A stretch of DNA of 44,695 nucleotides from Actinoplanes sandaracinus (GTDB lineage Bacteria > Actinomycetota > Actinomycetes > Mycobacteriales > Micromonosporaceae): positions 70,723 to 115,417 of the forward strand of contig NZ_JASCTH010000033.1 of assembly GCF_030009775.1 (NCBI RefSeq), written 5' to 3'. The notes under the pieces are model-generated. The model did not search any database. It had not been told where the DNA came from and was given only the letters and a program-made list of their open reading frames with translations. Made by a program: the position numbers and the translations under genes. Below, piece by piece: positions 1-7,697 of the stretch (its first letter is position 1; each line of letters starts with the position of its first letter).

Positions 1-271
1 CCCCCGGCGGGGTGTCCTTGCTCGCTTCAACTGGGCGGCGGGGGGGGGGGGGGGGGGCCCCCCCCCCCCCCCCGCGTTTCTCGTTCACCGAACGCGGATA
101 GCAATCACTCTCGATACCCGGATCAACCGATAAATCGGCACTTAACTCTCTCGCACCGTGAAGGCCGACAATTCAATGCGCGGGGTAGATTGACGATCTC
201 CGCATTGTTATCGTCAACATCCGTTCCGGAATTGATCATTATGATCCAAGCCGACGGCGGGGAGTTCCACC
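1..271. other. Non-coding 5' region with a G18/C16 homopolymer block
   Basis: No convincing gene is seen here. Positions 40-57 are eighteen G and 58-73 are sixteen C, a perfect homopolymer palindrome that is more likely an assembly or polishing artefact, or a hard-to-sequence spot, than biology. From about 75 on the DNA is less GC-rich than its neighbours and looks like a promoter region for the lipoprotein gene that starts at 272. It contains a spaced inverted repeat at 190-217, listed separately. Confidence 0.6.
190..217. promoter_or_regulatory. Inverted repeat upstream of the sugar-binding protein gene
   Basis: TTGACGAT (190-197) and ATCGTCAA (210-217) are perfect 8-bp arms separated by 12 bp, lying 55 bp before the start codon of the binding-protein gene. 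The spacing would suit a dimeric repressor such as a LacI or ROK protein, which commonly controls sugar ABC transporters. No regulator gene is present next to it in the window, so the assignment is inference. Confidence 0.35.
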
Positions 272-1258
272 ATGCGCAGACGTTCTTTCGTGACACTGGG
301 CGCAGCGGGCGTGGGCTCGGTGCTGGCCGGCTGCGCGAAGGACGAGGTGGAGGGCTTCGATCTGGACAACGCCCCCCGAGGCCCGATCGTCCTTGGCTTC
401 TCCCAGGCCGGCGCGGAGAGCGGATGGCGCGTCGCCAACACCGAGTCGATCAAGAAGTCGGCGGAGCGCAACCGCATCACCCTCAATTTCAAGAACGCCG
501 ACGGAAAACCGGAACAGCAGATCGCTGATGTTCACGCGTTCATCGACGCCAAGGTGAACGTCATCTCGTTCGCCCCCGTCGTCGAGAGCGGCTGGGGCGA
601 GGTGCTGCGGCGCGCCCGCGACGCGCGGATCCCGGTCGTGCTGACCGACCGCCTCATCGACGAGAAGGACACCTCGCTCTGGACCAGCTCGATCGGCGCC
701 GAGTTCGCCTCCGAGGGCAATCTGGCCGCCCTCTACCTGGCGAACGCCTTCTCCGGGACGGCCGGGCCGGTGAACGTCGTGGAGATCCTCGGCACGACCG
801 GGTCCACGCCGACCAAGCAGCGGGCCGAGGGTTTCGCCGCCACGGCGTCCAAGACCAGCCTCCTCAAGGTCATCGACGAGGAGACCGGCAACTGGTCCCG
901 CGACGGCGGCGAGGACGCCATGAGGAAACTGCTGAAGCGGAACAAGAAGATCGACGCTGTTTTCGCGCAGAACGACGACATGGGACTGGGCGCCGTCACG
1001 GCACTCGAGGCAGCGAACCGGAAACCCGGCTCGGACCCGAAGATCGTCACCGTCGATGCCACCAGAGACGGCCTGGAGGCTCTGCTCGCCGGAAAACTCA
1101 GCTACGTCGTGGAGTGCAGCCCGGAGATCGGCGAGCAACTGATGACGGTCGTCGTCGACCTTTTCCACGGCGGCCGTGTGAAGAAGCGCATCGAGTCCGA
1201 GAAAGCGGTCTTCGACGCCGAGAGCGCCGCCGAGGCCCTGCCCGACCGCAAGTACTGA
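272..1258 (+). CDS. Lipoprotein sugar ABC transporter substrate-binding protein
   Basis: Predicted periplasmic-binding-protein-fold lipoprotein (Peripla_BP_4 / galactofuranose- or ribose-binding type) that captures a sugar outside the membrane for an ABC importer. The N-terminus has a twin-arginine-like start (RRRSFVTL) and a lipobox (VLAGC, Cys21), so Tat export followed by lipid anchoring is likely. The mature protein has the typical pattern GFSQAG near residue 47, an Asn-rich binding strand, AQNDDMGLGA and VDATRDGLEALL. At 328 aa it is full length. The ATG at 272 is preceded by a GGCGGGGAG ribosome-binding site. No ATPase or permease gene follows: the next gene is convergent rluB. It is therefore either the last gene of an operon lying left of the window or an orphan. 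Substrate unknown. Confidence 0.88.
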   Translation: MRRRSFVTLGAAGVGSVLAGCAKDEVEGFDLDNAPRGPIVLGFSQAGAESGWRVANTESIKKSAERNRITLNFKNADGKPEQQIADVHAFIDAKVNVISFAPVVESGWGEVLRRARDARIPVVLTDRLIDEKDTSLWTSSIGAEFASEGNLAALYLANAFSGTAGPVNVVEILGTTGSTPTKQRAEGFAATASKTSLLKVIDEETGNWSRDGGEDAMRKLLKRNKKIDAVFAQNDDMGLGAVTALEAANRKPGSDPKIVTVDATRDGLEALLAGKLSYVVECSPEIGEQLMTVVVDLFHGGRVKKRIESEKAVFDAESAAEALPDRKY

Positions 1259-1263
1259 CGCGG

Positions 1264-1291
1264 CCGGGCGGCCAAAGGCCGTGCCACCCGG
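1264..1291. terminator. Hairpin between the binding-protein gene and rluB
   Basis: CCGGGCGGCC (1264-1273), loop AAA, then GGCCG and CCCGG (1277-1291, with a 5-nt bulge) form a GC-rich stem-loop in the 49-bp gap between two convergent genes. Position and shape fit a bidirectional terminator. There is no T-tract, as is usual in actinobacteria. Confidence 0.5.
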
Positions 1292-1307
1292 CGCGGCCGG
1301 GGTCGTC

Positions 1308-2045
1308 TCAGTCGCCGACGGCCTTGAAGAGCGCCGCGATCTCGGCCGCCGACAGGTGGCGGAACCCGCCGGGCCGCAGGTCGCCGAGACGGATCGGGCC
1401 CACCGCCGTGCGGATCAGCCGGGTCACCGGGTGCCCCACCGCGTCCATCATCCGGCGGACGATGTGCTTGCGGCCCTCGTGCAGGACGATCTCCACCTGC
1501 GCGGTCTTGCCGATCGCGTCGACCAGCCGGAAGGAGTCGACCTTCGCCGGGCCGTCCTCCAGCTCGACACCGGCCTGCAGGGCCCGGCCCACCGTACGCG
1601 GCAGTGGCCCGACCACCTCGGCCAGGTAGGTCTTGGAGATCTCGTACGACGGGTGCATCAGCTTGTGCGCCAGCCCGCCGTCGTTGGTGAACAGCAGCAG
1701 GCCCTCCGACTCGGCGTCGAGCCGGCCCACGTGGAAGAGCCGCTGCTCGAAGTTGGCGCCGAGGAAGTCGGCCAGCTCGGTGCGGCCCTTGTCGTCGTCG
1801 AGGCTGGAGACGACGCCACGTGGCTTGTTCAGCGCCACGTAGACGAGCTTGGTGTTGGTGATCACCCGCTGCCCGTCGACGTGGATCTCCGCCGAGGCGG
1901 GGTCGACCTTGTCGCCGAGTTTGGCGATCCGGCCGTTGACGGTGACGCGCTGCCGGAAGATCAGATCTTCGCAGGCGCGCCGGGATCCAACACCGGCCGC
2001 CGCCAGGACTTTCTGGAGGCGTTCGGCGGTGTCAGCCTGAGGCAT
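1308..2045 (-). CDS. rluB: rRNA pseudouridine synthase, RluB/RsuA family
   Basis: Isomerises a uridine in large- or small-subunit rRNA to pseudouridine. An N-terminal S4 RNA-binding domain (about residues 8-60, LQKVLAAAGVGSRRACEDLI) is followed by the RsuA/RluB catalytic domain with the family motifs LNKPRGVVS and GRLDAESEGLLLFTNDG, the latter carrying the catalytic Asp, and later EGRKHIVRRMMDAVGHPV. The length of 245 aa is normal. It is the last gene of scpA-scpB-rluB and its ATG start lies 14 bp inside the 3' end of scpB, implying translational coupling. This three-gene order is standard in actinobacteria and firmicutes. Confidence 0.93.
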   Translation of the reverse strand: MPQADTAERLQKVLAAAGVGSRRACEDLIFRQRVTVNGRIAKLGDKVDPASAEIHVDGQRVITNTKLVYVALNKPRGVVSSLDDDKGRTELADFLGANFEQRLFHVGRLDAESEGLLLFTNDGGLAHKLMHPSYEISKTYLAEVVGPLPRTVGRALQAGVELEDGPAKVDSFRLVDAIGKTAQVEIVLHEGRKHIVRRMMDAVGHPVTRLIRTAVGPIRLGDLRPGGFRHLSAAEIAALFKAVGD

Positions 2046-3039
2046 CGAGCACTTCTTCCACGTCGTCGGGCAAAAACGGAGCTAGCGGCGGCAGCTGGTC
2101 GACCGTGTTGAGGCCGAGCTTCTCGAGGAACAACGGCGTGGTCCGGTACAGGTATGCCCCGGTTTCCGGCTCGGTGCCGCACTCCTCGATAAGGCCGCGA
2201 GTGACCAGCGTACGCATGACTCCGTCACAGTTCACACCGCGGATGGCCGAGATGCGGGATCTGGTGACCGGCTGCTTGTAGGCGACCACGGCGAGTGTCT
2301 CCAGTGCGGCCTGGGTGAGCCGCACCGACTGGCCGTCCAGGACGAACCGTTCGACGTACGCCGCGTACTCCGGGCGGGTGTAGAGCCGCCACCCACCGGC
2401 GACCCGCCGCAGGTCGATGCCGTGCCCGGCCGCGGTGTACCGCGCCGAGACGTCCTCCAGCGCCCGCGCGACCCGCTCCGCCGGCTGCTCCAGGACCTGT
2501 GCCAACTGCAACTCGCCGACCGGTTCGTCGACCACCAGCATGATCGATTCGAGGGCGGCGGCAAGCTCGGCGTCGTCCATCAGAACCGGAGCGGGGGTAC
2601 GGGTGACGCTCTCCACAACCGCCGCCACGCTGTCACGTGGCCGCCGGGGCTGTGACGGCACCGTGGTCCGCGCGTCGGACGCCGGCGCCGGGCCGGGCTC
2701 CGTCTCCATCGCCTCCTCGACCGGCTCGGGCAGCGTGATCTCGGGCTCAGGCTCGGGCTCGACCTCGGTGGGCGCGACCTCCACCGGCGGCTCGACAGGC
2801 GCATCCACCGGAGCCGGCTCAGCTTCCTCGACCGGCGCCTCCGGCGGCTCAACGGCCGACTCGGGCTCCTCGACCGGCGATTCTGGTTCCTCGACCAGCG
2901 GCTCAGACTCCTCGACCGGCGGCTCAGAGTCCTCGGCCGAGGCCTGGAACTCGCGGTCCGGTTCCCGGCGCCGGTCCCACGGCGGCACCCACGCGGCCGC
3001 CTGCGCGGCCAGCGACTCGGGACGCTCCTCGCTGCTCAC
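2032..3039 (-). CDS. scpB: Segregation and condensation protein B, with long acidic N-terminal extension
   Basis: Partner of ScpA and SMC in the bacterial condensin complex, acting on the nucleoid. The conserved ScpB domain of paired winged helices runs from about residue 155 to 325 (DDAELAAALESIMLVVDEPV, later ALETLAVVAYKQPVTRSRI and GVNCDGVMRTLVTRGLI). In front of it is an unusual disordered stretch of about 150 residues built from repeated Pro-Val-Glu-Glu units (PVEEPES and variants), so the 335-aa protein is much longer than the roughly 200-aa family norm. It starts at a GTG that overlaps the scpA stop (GTGA) with GGAGAC upstream. The extension may be a flexible linker; its role is unknown. 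Confidence 0.93.
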   Translation of the reverse strand: MSSEERPESLAAQAAAWVPPWDRRREPDREFQASAEDSEPPVEESEPLVEEPESPVEEPESAVEPPEAPVEEAEPAPVDAPVEPPVEVAPTEVEPEPEPEITLPEPVEEAMETEPGPAPASDARTTVPSQPRRPRDSVAAVVESVTRTPAPVLMDDAELAAALESIMLVVDEPVGELQLAQVLEQPAERVARALEDVSARYTAAGHGIDLRRVAGGWRLYTRPEYAAYVERFVLDGQSVRLTQAALETLAVVAYKQPVTRSRISAIRGVNCDGVMRTLVTRGLIEECGTEPETGAYLYRTTPLFLEKLGLNTVDQLPPLAPFLPDDVEEVLDASG

Positions 3040-4067
3040 GATGTCTCCTCCACAGCCACCGGCTCACCGGCCGGGGCCTCGTCGTCCTCCGTGCCAAGAT
3101 CGCCATCTGGGCCCGGCGAGTCAAGCCGCTGCGCCGCGGGATCGTCCGAACCGGCATCGTCGTCCGCCGGTTTGTTGCCCTCGTAGTCGTCGACGTCCAG
3201 TTCGACGTCGCCGTCACCGCCGATCCACCGCACGGTCAGCTCGTCCAGTGAGACCGGCTGCTCGAACTCGATCAGCCCTTCGCGGTAGAGCTCCAGCAGC
3301 GCCAGGAAGCGAGCCACCACTTCCAGGGTGTTCTCGCAGTCGGCGACGAGCAGGCTGAAGGTGGCGGAGCCGGCCCGGCGCAACCGGTCGCGCAGCAGGG
3401 TGGCGTGCTCGCGGACACTGACCCGGACCTGGTGGATGTGGGCGATGGAGACCTGCGGCGGACCGGGTTTGGGCAGGAAGCTCCGGAGCGCCAGTTTCAG
3501 CAGCCGTTCCGGGCCGATGCCGAGGACGAGTTCGGGGAGGGCCTCCGCATACCGCGGCTCGAGGGAGACCAGCCGCGGCCAGCGGCGCGCGCCGGCACCC
3601 TCGAGGTCGGCGATGTGCGCGGCGGCCTCCTTGAAGGCCTTGTACTGCAGGAGGCGGGTGAAGAGCAGGTCGCGCGCCTCCAGCAGGGCGAGGTCCTCCT
3701 CGTCCTCGACCTCGGCCGCGGGCAGCAGGCGGGCCGCCTTGAGGTCCAGCAGGGTGGCCGCGACCAGCAGGAACTCGCTCGTCTCGCCGAGGTCCCAGTC
3801 GTCGCCCATGGCCCGGATGTAGGCGATGAAGTCGTCGGTGACCTGGTGCAGCGCGATCTCGGTGACATCCAGCTTGTGCTTGCCGATGAGCTGCAGCAGC
3901 AGGTCGAACGGGCCGGTGAAATTGTCCAGCCGGACGGTGAATCCGGTGGTCTCGGCCTCGGCCGCGACGACCGCGGCGGCGTCATCGGCTTCCGGCGGCG
4001 ACGGGGCGGGCTCTTCAAGCACGTGCCGACCGTAGACCATGCCTGTGACGAGTTCCTCCAAGCGCAC
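3036..4067 (-). CDS. scpA: Segregation and condensation protein A (kleisin)
   Basis: Kleisin subunit that bridges SMC head domains and recruits ScpB for chromosome compaction. The N-terminal SMC-neck-binding region is clear (VRLDNFTGPFDLLLQLIGKHKLDVTEIAL, about residues 45-73), as is LLVAATLLDLKAARLLP. The C-terminal winged helix carries ENTLEVVARFLALLELYREGLIEFEQ. An acidic, variable tail of about 70 residues follows. The GTG at 4067 is chosen because of GGAAGA just upstream; an in-frame ATG nine codons in, behind GGAGG, is an alternative. It is the first gene of the scpA-scpB-rluB operon. In many relatives parA lies directly upstream; here parA is about 9.5 kb away. Confidence 0.93.
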   Translation of the reverse strand: MRLEELVTGMVYGRHVLEEPAPSPPEADDAAAVVAAEAETTGFTVRLDNFTGPFDLLLQLIGKHKLDVTEIALHQVTDDFIAYIRAMGDDWDLGETSEFLLVAATLLDLKAARLLPAAEVEDEEDLALLEARDLLFTRLLQYKAFKEAAAHIADLEGAGARRWPRLVSLEPRYAEALPELVLGIGPERLLKLALRSFLPKPGPPQVSIAHIHQVRVSVREHATLLRDRLRRAGSATFSLLVADCENTLEVVARFLALLELYREGLIEFEQPVSLDELTVRWIGGDGDVELDVDDYEGNKPADDDAGSDDPAAQRLDSPGPDGDLGTEDDEAPAGEPVAVEETS

Positions 4068-4158
4068 GCTCTTCCAACGTCACAATCGGTTCCGGGTTGC
4101 TCCGCGATCTTGTTAACGGCCAGTTACGTTCTTTCGTGTCGCCGGTTACGCTGCGGCG

Positions 4159-4683
4159 ATGCGGTCATTGATCTCGCCCCGCCTCCTACTGCGCGAGTGG
4201 GAGGAGAAGGACATCGACTTCCTCTTCGACATGTACTCGCGGTGGGAAGTGGCGCGTTTTCTCGGCTCGGCGCCGCGCGTGCTGACCAGCCACGACGACG
4301 CCGTCGCCACCCTCAGCCGCTGGCGGGCACGGCAGGACGACGTGCACACGATCTGGGCGATCCAGGACCGCGCGACCGGCCATCTGCTCGGCACGGCGCT
4401 GCTGGTTCCGCTGCTCGCCTCCGGCGAGCAACTGGCCCCCAGCGGCGAGACCGAGATCGGCTGGCATCTGCACCCGGACGCCTGGGGCAAGGGGTATGCC
4501 ACCGAGGCGGCCAACGCGGTGATGGCTTACGCCGCCCGCTCCGGGATCTCGCCGGTGCTGGCGGTGACGTGGCCGGAGAACATGGCCTCCCAGGCGGTCT
4601 GCCGGCGGCTCGGGATGCGCCATCTCGGACAGACTGACCGCTACTACAACATGACCTGCGAACTGTTCACGAACGCGACCTGA
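4159..4683 (+). CDS. GNAT-family N-acetyltransferase
   Basis: Acetyl-CoA-dependent N-acyltransferase of the RimJ/RimL-like group (Acetyltransf_3), 174 aa. The start LISPRLLLREWEEKDIDFLFDMYS is typical of the family. The acetyl-CoA-binding segment is GWHLHPDAWGKGYATEAANAVMAYA (about residues 100-124), and the C-terminus has NMASQAVCRRLGMRHLG. The target is unknown; relatives modify ribosomal-protein N-termini, antibiotics or small amines. It is divergent from scpA, and the ATG lies only a few bases after a TTACGCT element, so a leaderless transcript is possible. It converges on the small histone-like gene and shares the hairpin at 4687-4718. Confidence 0.85.
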   Translation: MRSLISPRLLLREWEEKDIDFLFDMYSRWEVARFLGSAPRVLTSHDDAVATLSRWRARQDDVHTIWAIQDRATGHLLGTALLVPLLASGEQLAPSGETEIGWHLHPDAWGKGYATEAANAVMAYAARSGISPVLAVTWPENMASQAVCRRLGMRHLGQTDRYYNMTCELFTNAT

Positions 4684-4686
4684 AGA

Positions 4687-4718
4687 CCGGGCCGCCGCGC
4701 TCTCGCGCGACGGCCCGG
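4687..4718. terminator. Bidirectional hairpin terminator
   Basis: CCGGGCCG (4687-4694) pairs with CGGCCCGG (4711-4718). The stem is extended by CGCGC/GCGCG across one mismatch, with a short central loop. It sits in the 40-bp gap between the convergent acetyltransferase and histone-like genes and can serve both. Confidence 0.7.
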
Positions 4719-4723
4719 GAGAA

Positions 4724-4957
4724 TCACTTCTTCTTGGTGGCCTTGACCGCCTTGACGGCCTTGGTCTTGACGGCCTTGGCAGCCTTCTCGACCTTCGCGG
4801 TCTTGTCGGCCTTCTTCACCTTGGTGGCCTTCGGGGCCTCGACCACGACGGGCGCGGCGACGGCCTTCTTGGTCTTCTTCGCCTTGGCCGGGGCCACTTC
4901 GACCTTCACGGCCTTCTTGGCGTCCTTGACCTTGACGGCTTCCTTGGTCTTCGCCAT
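4724..4957 (-). CDS. Small lysine/alanine-rich histone-like protein
   Basis: A 77-residue, strongly basic protein made almost only of Lys, Ala, Val and Thr (KAVKV, KAAKAV and KAVKATKKK patterns), resembling the C-terminal tails of histone H1 and of actinobacterial HupB/HU proteins but without an HU domain. It probably binds nucleic acid or polyphosphate non-specifically; this is inference from composition. The ATG at 4957 is chosen because GGGAGG lies 7 bp upstream; the reading frame stays open further upstream, but that part has no coding character. It is a single-gene unit convergent with the acetyltransferase. Confidence 0.75.
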   Translation of the reverse strand: MAKTKEAVKVKDAKKAVKVEVAPAKAKKTKKAVAAPVVVEAPKATKVKKADKTAKVEKAAKAVKTKAVKAVKATKKK

Positions 4958-5291
4958 GACAGCCCTCCCTTCGTCGTGTTCCCGCGCAGCCGGGCAGGCG
5001 CGCGTGATGACGGCGACTGTAGACGCTTGCGCGAAATCTGGCGTTGGCGAGACCGAAGTGAGACGTTCACCATGACGTTTTCCGGTGGATGCCGGGCAGT
5101 GATCCCTATCTCGGGAAAGCCGGGTGACCAGCGCAATGGCGACTACTGCCGCCAGAACGCGCCGCGGCCGGCGCCGAGTGTCCATCCTGGATCCGCCGCG
5201 GATAGGACCGCGGGTGCTCGGCCCGCGCCACCGACACCACGGTCGCCCGCCGGTCGAACAGGATGTACCTGGTCGACAGCCGGCACGTAAC
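4958..5291. other. 334-bp gap with a short coding-like relic
   Basis: Upstream region of the histone-like gene and downstream region of the IclR regulator. No complete gene is supported. On the minus strand, immediately after the regulator stop and in the same frame, about 25 codons (roughly 5280-5205, reading RLSTRYILFDRRATVVSV and on) have G or C at every third position. This looks like protein-coding sequence but has no start codon. A 50-codon ORF whose ATG overlaps the regulator stop (5143-5295) lies in another frame and lacks this bias. The stretch may be the remnant of a lost downstream gene. Confidence 0.4.
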
Positions 5292-6059
5292 TCATGCCTG
5301 AACCTCCCGGGAGATCGAACGAGCCACCGCCACCACCTGATCGACCAGGGCGGGCCGGGCCTGCCGGCGGGTGTCGGTGAGCCGCTCCACCGGCCCGGCT
5401 ATCCCGACCGCGCCGACCACCAGGCCACCGGAGGTGCGCACCGGGGCGGCGATCGCGGCGAGGCCGGGTCGCCACTCCTCGACCGAAAGAGCCCAGCCGC
5501 GGGCGCGGGTCTCGGCGAGCGCCCGGGCGAGCTCGCGCCGGTCGGTCACGGTCCTTCTGGTGTACGGGTCGAGCCCGCCCGCCACCAGCGACTCGGCAGC
5601 CGTCGCGTGGTAGGCGAGCAGGACCTTACCCAGCGCCGTCGCGTGCGGCGGCAGCCGTACCCCCGTGTCGAGGTTCTGCAGGGAGTCGTCCGGCCGGAAG
5701 ACGTGGTGCACGACGAGGACCTCGCCGTCGGAGAGCACGCCCAGCCGCACCTCCTCGCCGCTGCGGCCGGCGAGCGTGTCGGCCCAGTTGAGCGCCCGCC
5801 CGCGCAGTTCGTTGGCGTCGATGCCGGCCGAGGAGAGGTCGAGCAGCCCGCGGCCGAGCCCGTACCGGGCGGTTCGCGGGTCCTGCTCGACGAAGCCGAC
5901 GTGTTCGAGGGTGCGCAGGATGCTGTGCGCGGTCGATTTTGGCAGCCCCAGAGCGTCCGCGATCTCCTTGACGCGGAGCCGGTCGGGCCCGCCCGCGAGC
6001 AGCCGTAACACGGCCGAGGACCGCTCGATGGACTGAATCAGACCGGGCACGTGCGACAT
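5292..6059 (-). CDS. IclR-family regulator of the glycerol operon (GylR-like)
   Basis: Transcriptional regulator with an N-terminal winged helix-turn-helix (GLIQSIERSSAVLRLL, then LRVKEIADALGLPKSTAHSILRTLEHVGFV, about residues 5-60) and the C-terminal IclR effector domain (EEVRLGVLSDGEVLVVHHV, LPPHATALGKVLLAY, AIAAPVRTSGGLVVGAVGIAGPVERL). It is divergent from glpK-glpD. In Streptomyces the glycerol operon is controlled by the IclR protein GylR, so the same role is the natural inference. The start is uncertain: the ATG at 6059 gives 255 aa, and an in-frame GTG at 6071 adds four residues. A perfect 9-1-9 palindrome covers the start region and is a likely autoregulatory operator. Confidence 0.85.
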   Translation of the reverse strand: MSHVPGLIQSIERSSAVLRLLAGGPDRLRVKEIADALGLPKSTAHSILRTLEHVGFVEQDPRTARYGLGRGLLDLSSAGIDANELRGRALNWADTLAGRSGEEVRLGVLSDGEVLVVHHVFRPDDSLQNLDTGVRLPPHATALGKVLLAYHATAAESLVAGGLDPYTRRTVTDRRELARALAETRARGWALSVEEWRPGLAAIAAPVRTSGGLVVGAVGIAGPVERLTDTRRQARPALVDQVVAVARSISREVQA

Positions 6060-6068
6060 TGTCGCACG
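6050..6068. promoter_or_regulatory. 19-bp perfect palindrome over the GylR-like start codon
   Basis: CGTGCGACA-T-TGTCGCACG, perfect 9-bp arms around one central base. It overlaps the ATG at 6059 and ends 124 bp before glpK. Operators of IclR proteins are commonly short palindromes in the divergent intergenic region, so this is a candidate GylR site acting by autorepression and possibly on glpK. Confidence 0.55.
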
Positions 6069-6192
6069 CACCGCGTTGCCGCACCCCCGCTCTGATCCCT
6101 AACGTCCCGCTCGGCATCCCGGCCGGCTCTCACCACAGCTGCACCGGAGCCCGCGACAGCAGTGACGGCCAGCCGGGGTTGAAGGAGGTCAG

Positions 6193-7671
6193 GTGGCGCA
6201 CTACATCGGCGCTCTCGATCAAGGCACCACCAGCACGCGGTTCATGATCTTCGACCGCTCGGGGCGCGAGATCGGCCGGCACCAGCGGGAACACCGGCAG
6301 ATCCAGCCGCGGTCCGGTTGGGTCGAGCACGACCCCGTGGAGATCTGGGAGAACACCCTCAAGAGCATCGCGGTGGCGCTCGCCGACACCGGCCTCGCGC
6401 CGTCCGACCTGGCCGCGATCGGCATCACCAACCAGCGCGAGACGGTGGTGCTGTGGGACCGGGCGACCGGAGTCCCGGTAGCGCCGGCGATTGTCTGGCA
6501 GGACACCCGCACCGACTATCTGGTGGCCGCCCTCGACGAGGAGTTCATCAGGGACCGGACCGGGCTCCCGCCGGCCACGTACTTCTCGGCCACGAAGATC
6601 CAGTGGCTGCTCGACAACGTCGACGGGCTCCGCTCCCGCGCCGAGCGTGGCGACATCGCCTTCGGGACGATCGACTCCTGGCTGATCTGGAATCTCACCG
6701 GTGGCCGGCACCTGACCGACGTGACCAACGCCAGCCGGACCATGCTGATGAACCTGTCCACCCTGGACTGGGACGACGAACTGCTGGCCGTCTTCGGCAT
6801 CCCGCGAGCCATGCTGCCGGAGATCCGGTCCTCGGCCGAGGTCTACGGCACCGCCGAAGCCGTCCTGCCCGGCGTGCCCATCGCCGCCGCCATCGGCGAC
6901 CAGCAGGCCGCACTCTTCGGACAGACCTGCTTCGAACCCGGCGAGGCCAAGTGCACCTACGGCACCGGCGGATTCCTGCTCATGAACACCGGCACCACCC
7001 CGGTCCGCTCAAGCCACGGCCTGATCACCACGGTCGGCTACCGCTTCGGCGACGAGCCGCCGGTCTTCGCCCTGGAAGGGTCGATCGCCGCGTGCGGCGC
7101 CGCCATCCAGTGGCTGCGCGACCAGCTCGGCGTCCTGGAGACCGCCGGCGACAGCGAGACCCTCGCCGGGCAGGTGGAGGACAGCGCCGGCGTCTGCTTC
7201 GTACCCGCGTTCTCCGGCCTGTTTGCCCCGCACTGGCGACCGGACGCCCGCGCCGCCATCGTCGGGCTCTCCCGGTTCCACACCGCGGCCCACATCACCC
7301 GGGCCGCGCTGGAGGCCATCTGCTATCAGACCCGCGACGTGGTCGAGGCGATGGCCCAGGACTCCGGCACCGCGCTCGACTGCCTCCAGGTCGACGGCGG
7401 CGTCACCGCGAACGCGCTCTGCATGCAGCTGCAGGCCGACATCCTCGGCGTGCCGGTCAGCCGGCCCGCCGTCGCCGAGACCACCGCGCTGGGCGCCGCC
7501 TACGCGGCCGGGCTCGCGGTCGGCTTCTGGAAGTCGCTCGACGAGCTGCGCGCCAACCGGCAGGAGGACCGGCGCTGGCAACCGTCCTGGACGGCCGCCC
7601 GGCGCACCGAAGGCATCACCCGCTGGAGAGCGGCCATCGACCGCACCCTCGACTGGGTCAGCGTCGGCTGA
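6193..7671 (+). CDS. glpK: Glycerol kinase
   Basis: Phosphorylates glycerol to sn-glycerol 3-phosphate with ATP in the cytoplasm; FGGY kinase family. The N-terminal signature IGALDQGTTSTRFMIFD (residues 4-20) gives the ATP/phosphate-binding strand. QPRSGWVEHDPVEIW, ITNQRETVVLWDRATG and AIVWQDTRT are conserved substrate-domain motifs, and the C-terminal FGGY signature is near LDCLQVDGGVTANALCMQLQAD. The 492-aa length is usual. It starts with GTG behind AAGGAGG. glpD follows after 26 bp, forming a glycerol catabolic operon facing the IclR regulator. No glycerol facilitator gene is present, unlike the Streptomyces gyl operon. Confidence 0.97.
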   Translation: MAHYIGALDQGTTSTRFMIFDRSGREIGRHQREHRQIQPRSGWVEHDPVEIWENTLKSIAVALADTGLAPSDLAAIGITNQRETVVLWDRATGVPVAPAIVWQDTRTDYLVAALDEEFIRDRTGLPPATYFSATKIQWLLDNVDGLRSRAERGDIAFGTIDSWLIWNLTGGRHLTDVTNASRTMLMNLSTLDWDDELLAVFGIPRAMLPEIRSSAEVYGTAEAVLPGVPIAAAIGDQQAALFGQTCFEPGEAKCTYGTGGFLLMNTGTTPVRSSHGLITTVGYRFGDEPPVFALEGSIAACGAAIQWLRDQLGVLETAGDSETLAGQVEDSAGVCFVPAFSGLFAPHWRPDARAAIVGLSRFHTAAHITRAALEAICYQTRDVVEAMAQDSGTALDCLQVDGGVTANALCMQLQADILGVPVSRPAVAETTALGAAYAAGLAVGFWKSLDELRANRQEDRRWQPSWTAARRTEGITRWRAAIDRTLDWVSVG

Positions 7672-7697
7672 CACTTTCTCTGGAGAGAAGGACCAAC

